Part shown: positions 62,573-64,000 of the stretch, piece after piece | How positions within the stretch are numbered: position 1 is the first letter of the stretch | How the letters are laid out: every line of letters begins with the position of its first letter | Assembly: GCF_001625305.1 (NCBI RefSeq) | Contig: NW_017804198.1 | Location: 1,548,709 to 1,612,708, forward strand | From: Branchiostoma belcheri | Lineage: Eukaryota > Chordata > Leptocardii > Amphioxiformes > Branchiostomatidae | Direction of reading: 5' to 3' | Length of the DNA: 64,000 nt | Made by a program: the position numbers and the translations under genes | The notes under the pieces: generated by a model | What the model was told of the DNA's origin: nothing | Database searches by the model: none | What the model saw: the letters and a program-made list of their open reading frames with translations, nothing else

Positions 62573-63362
62573 TTTCAGTCCATACCATGGTATGGATGAA
62601 ATATTTATATTTCAGTCCATACCATGGTATGGATGAAATATATTGTGTTCTCTCATGTTTCTCCTCCTCCTTCTCCTCCTGCCACTCGGTCAGAGGGATT
62701 CAACTCCGCCATCATTCAGCCAAATGACTTGAAATTTGGCATGGAGGTAGAGTGGGCAAATACCCCCAGACGTTTTTTTTTTCATTTTTTTAAACATGCC
62801 TTTGAAAAATTTTTGTTTATGAAAAATTTTTGTTTATGAAGGTTTTGGGGGCATTTTTCGACAAAAAATGGATTTTTGAATCCTGAGCCCTGGTATTACA
62901 ACCAAATGATATGACATTCGGTATAAGGGTACCTTGAACGCGTGTCTACAGAATAGCAGTCACGTATTTGGCATACACCTGTGACTTCCAAATGACTCAT
63001 TTGGGGGACTTTAATGGCTATTTTCAGCAAAAAAAGGGCCAAAAGTGCTGTACCCGTTCCATGTTCTATCTAAAGAATGGCCCATTCCATCTGCCGTTGG
63101 CCATGAAACACGTGTTCCATTGCGGGTTACCTGAGGTCACATTGCACCTTTATAGTCGAGCGTAATGACCCACACATTCAATTTTATGTGCCTAAGACCT
63201 TCAAAATGTAGGAGATAGGCGCCGCCAAGATTATAAGCCTAAGGAGCCATCGTGACAAGTCCAGACATGCTGCTGGCTGTCATGGTGCCCCGACGACCGT
63301 AAAGGTTATGGGACTTACATACATACATACATACATACATACCATGGTATGGACTGAAATAT
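62573..63362 (+). mobile_element. Same MITE with both ATTTCAGTCCATACCATGG ends
   Basis: Begins atttcagtccataccatggt and ends accatggtatggactgaaat, defining the complete element; an (acat)n run lies just inside its right end. Confidence 0.8.
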
Positions 63363-64000
63363 AATAATGGACTCTTCGTTTTCACTTCTTCGCTTTTTCT
63401 TCCTTTCCTTTGGAATCGATTTTGACATTAGTATAACGTTATTCGTTTTCCAAAATTATTTTTTGCAATTTACGGCATATATTTGCTCATTTTGCAGGTG
63501 CCTTTTGCGATCAGTGTGGTCAAAAACCTTTCAGTTTTTTTTTCAAAGTTTTTTTTTGGGGGGGGACGGACGAAAATTCATGCGCGCGTGGATGTCATCC
63601 ATATGATCAAATCAACATCTCTATCTCTATCTATCTATCTGTCTATCTATCTATCTATCTGTCTGTCTATCTATTTCCCTCTCTCTCCATCTCTCTCTCT
63701 TCATCGTCTTTCGGAGGTATATTCGTACGGCTCCCTCATTTCTACAGCCCCTCACATTGTGTTAAGTTTTATTTGGATCGCTCTTGTACAATACTAGTTT
63801 GATTTTATTGCTTTCTGTGACCGCTGTGGTCACATCTGCCGTCCGTGCAGGGACCCAGGAACATGGCAATGTTATTGTTAAGGTGCAGTGCTCTCGCCGT
63901 AGAAAGGCTGCCTCATCTGCACTGACTGTTCATAGTAGTCGTTGGCTTGTTTATGATCACCCAGTCGATTTTACTTTTAAAACATATCCATGCTAAGATA
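63363..64000. other. Right edge of window
   Basis: Microsatellite and AT-rich sequence. A frame from 63784 to 63996 starts with a hydrophobic stretch but has no recognisable domain or splice context, so no gene is called. Confidence 0.4.
63610..63700. repeat. TCTA/CTCT microsatellite
   Basis: (tcta)n with gtct variants passing into (ct)n. No gene. The preceding (acat)n at 63321-63344 belongs to the MITE end. Confidence 0.9.

Overview
The window is animal nuclear DNA, most likely from an amphioxus (Branchiostoma) or a close deuterostome relative. Coding sequence is cut into short exons with GT..AG borders. Extracellular modules (kringle, MAM, TSP1, EGF, C-type lectin, REJ) are joined at phase-1 introns, and introns and spacers are packed with miniature inverted-repeat elements, tRNA-derived SINEs and broken non-LTR retrotransposons. 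The species assignment is inference; the exon structure and domains are read directly. Two N runs (8247-8274 and 47706-47725) mark assembly gaps.

Gene A, minus strand, 28067 down to beyond position 1. Twenty-one exons fit one continuous phase chain: signal peptide, Cys-rich module, thrombospondin type 1 repeat, MAM domain with a kringle in its middle, two EGF repeats, then a long REJ-type region of the polycystin-1/receptor-for-egg-jelly family with a complete C-type lectin domain inside it. About 1130 residues are present; the C-terminal part (GPS, PLAT and membrane segments in this family) would lie left of the window. The kringle and the lectin domain are each a symmetric phase-1 exon pair sitting inside another domain. 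One REJ exon carries an in-frame TAA.

Spacer 28-44 kb. It holds dispersed repeats, a decayed Myb/SANT-like (trihelix) gene on the minus strand (30808-33292), retrotransposon remnants, and a GC-rich stretch followed by tandemly duplicated exon-like cassettes (36.2-40.4 kb) that may belong to a non-coding or small-ORF transcript.

Gene B, plus strand, 44147-59074, is the most unusual object. It encodes a predicted protein of about 1080 residues: a NERD-type PD-(D/E)xK nuclease domain in one exon, two PLAT/LH2 domains in seven small exons, a Cys-containing linker exon, and a UvrD/Rep-like superfamily 1 helicase in one 1.5-kb exon. NERD followed by an SF1 helicase is an architecture known from bacteria, including a described phage-defence nuclease-helicase; here it is spliced and carries animal-style PLAT domains between the two enzymatic parts. 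The proposed first intron is about 376 bp plus a 7.2-kb segment bounded by 125-130-bp near-identical inverted repeats.

Tail 59-64 kb. Retrotransposon tails, a 750-bp palindrome (60284-61032), a MITE and microsatellites. Genes A and B show no sign of working together; they are separate genes facing outward from a repeat-rich spacer.
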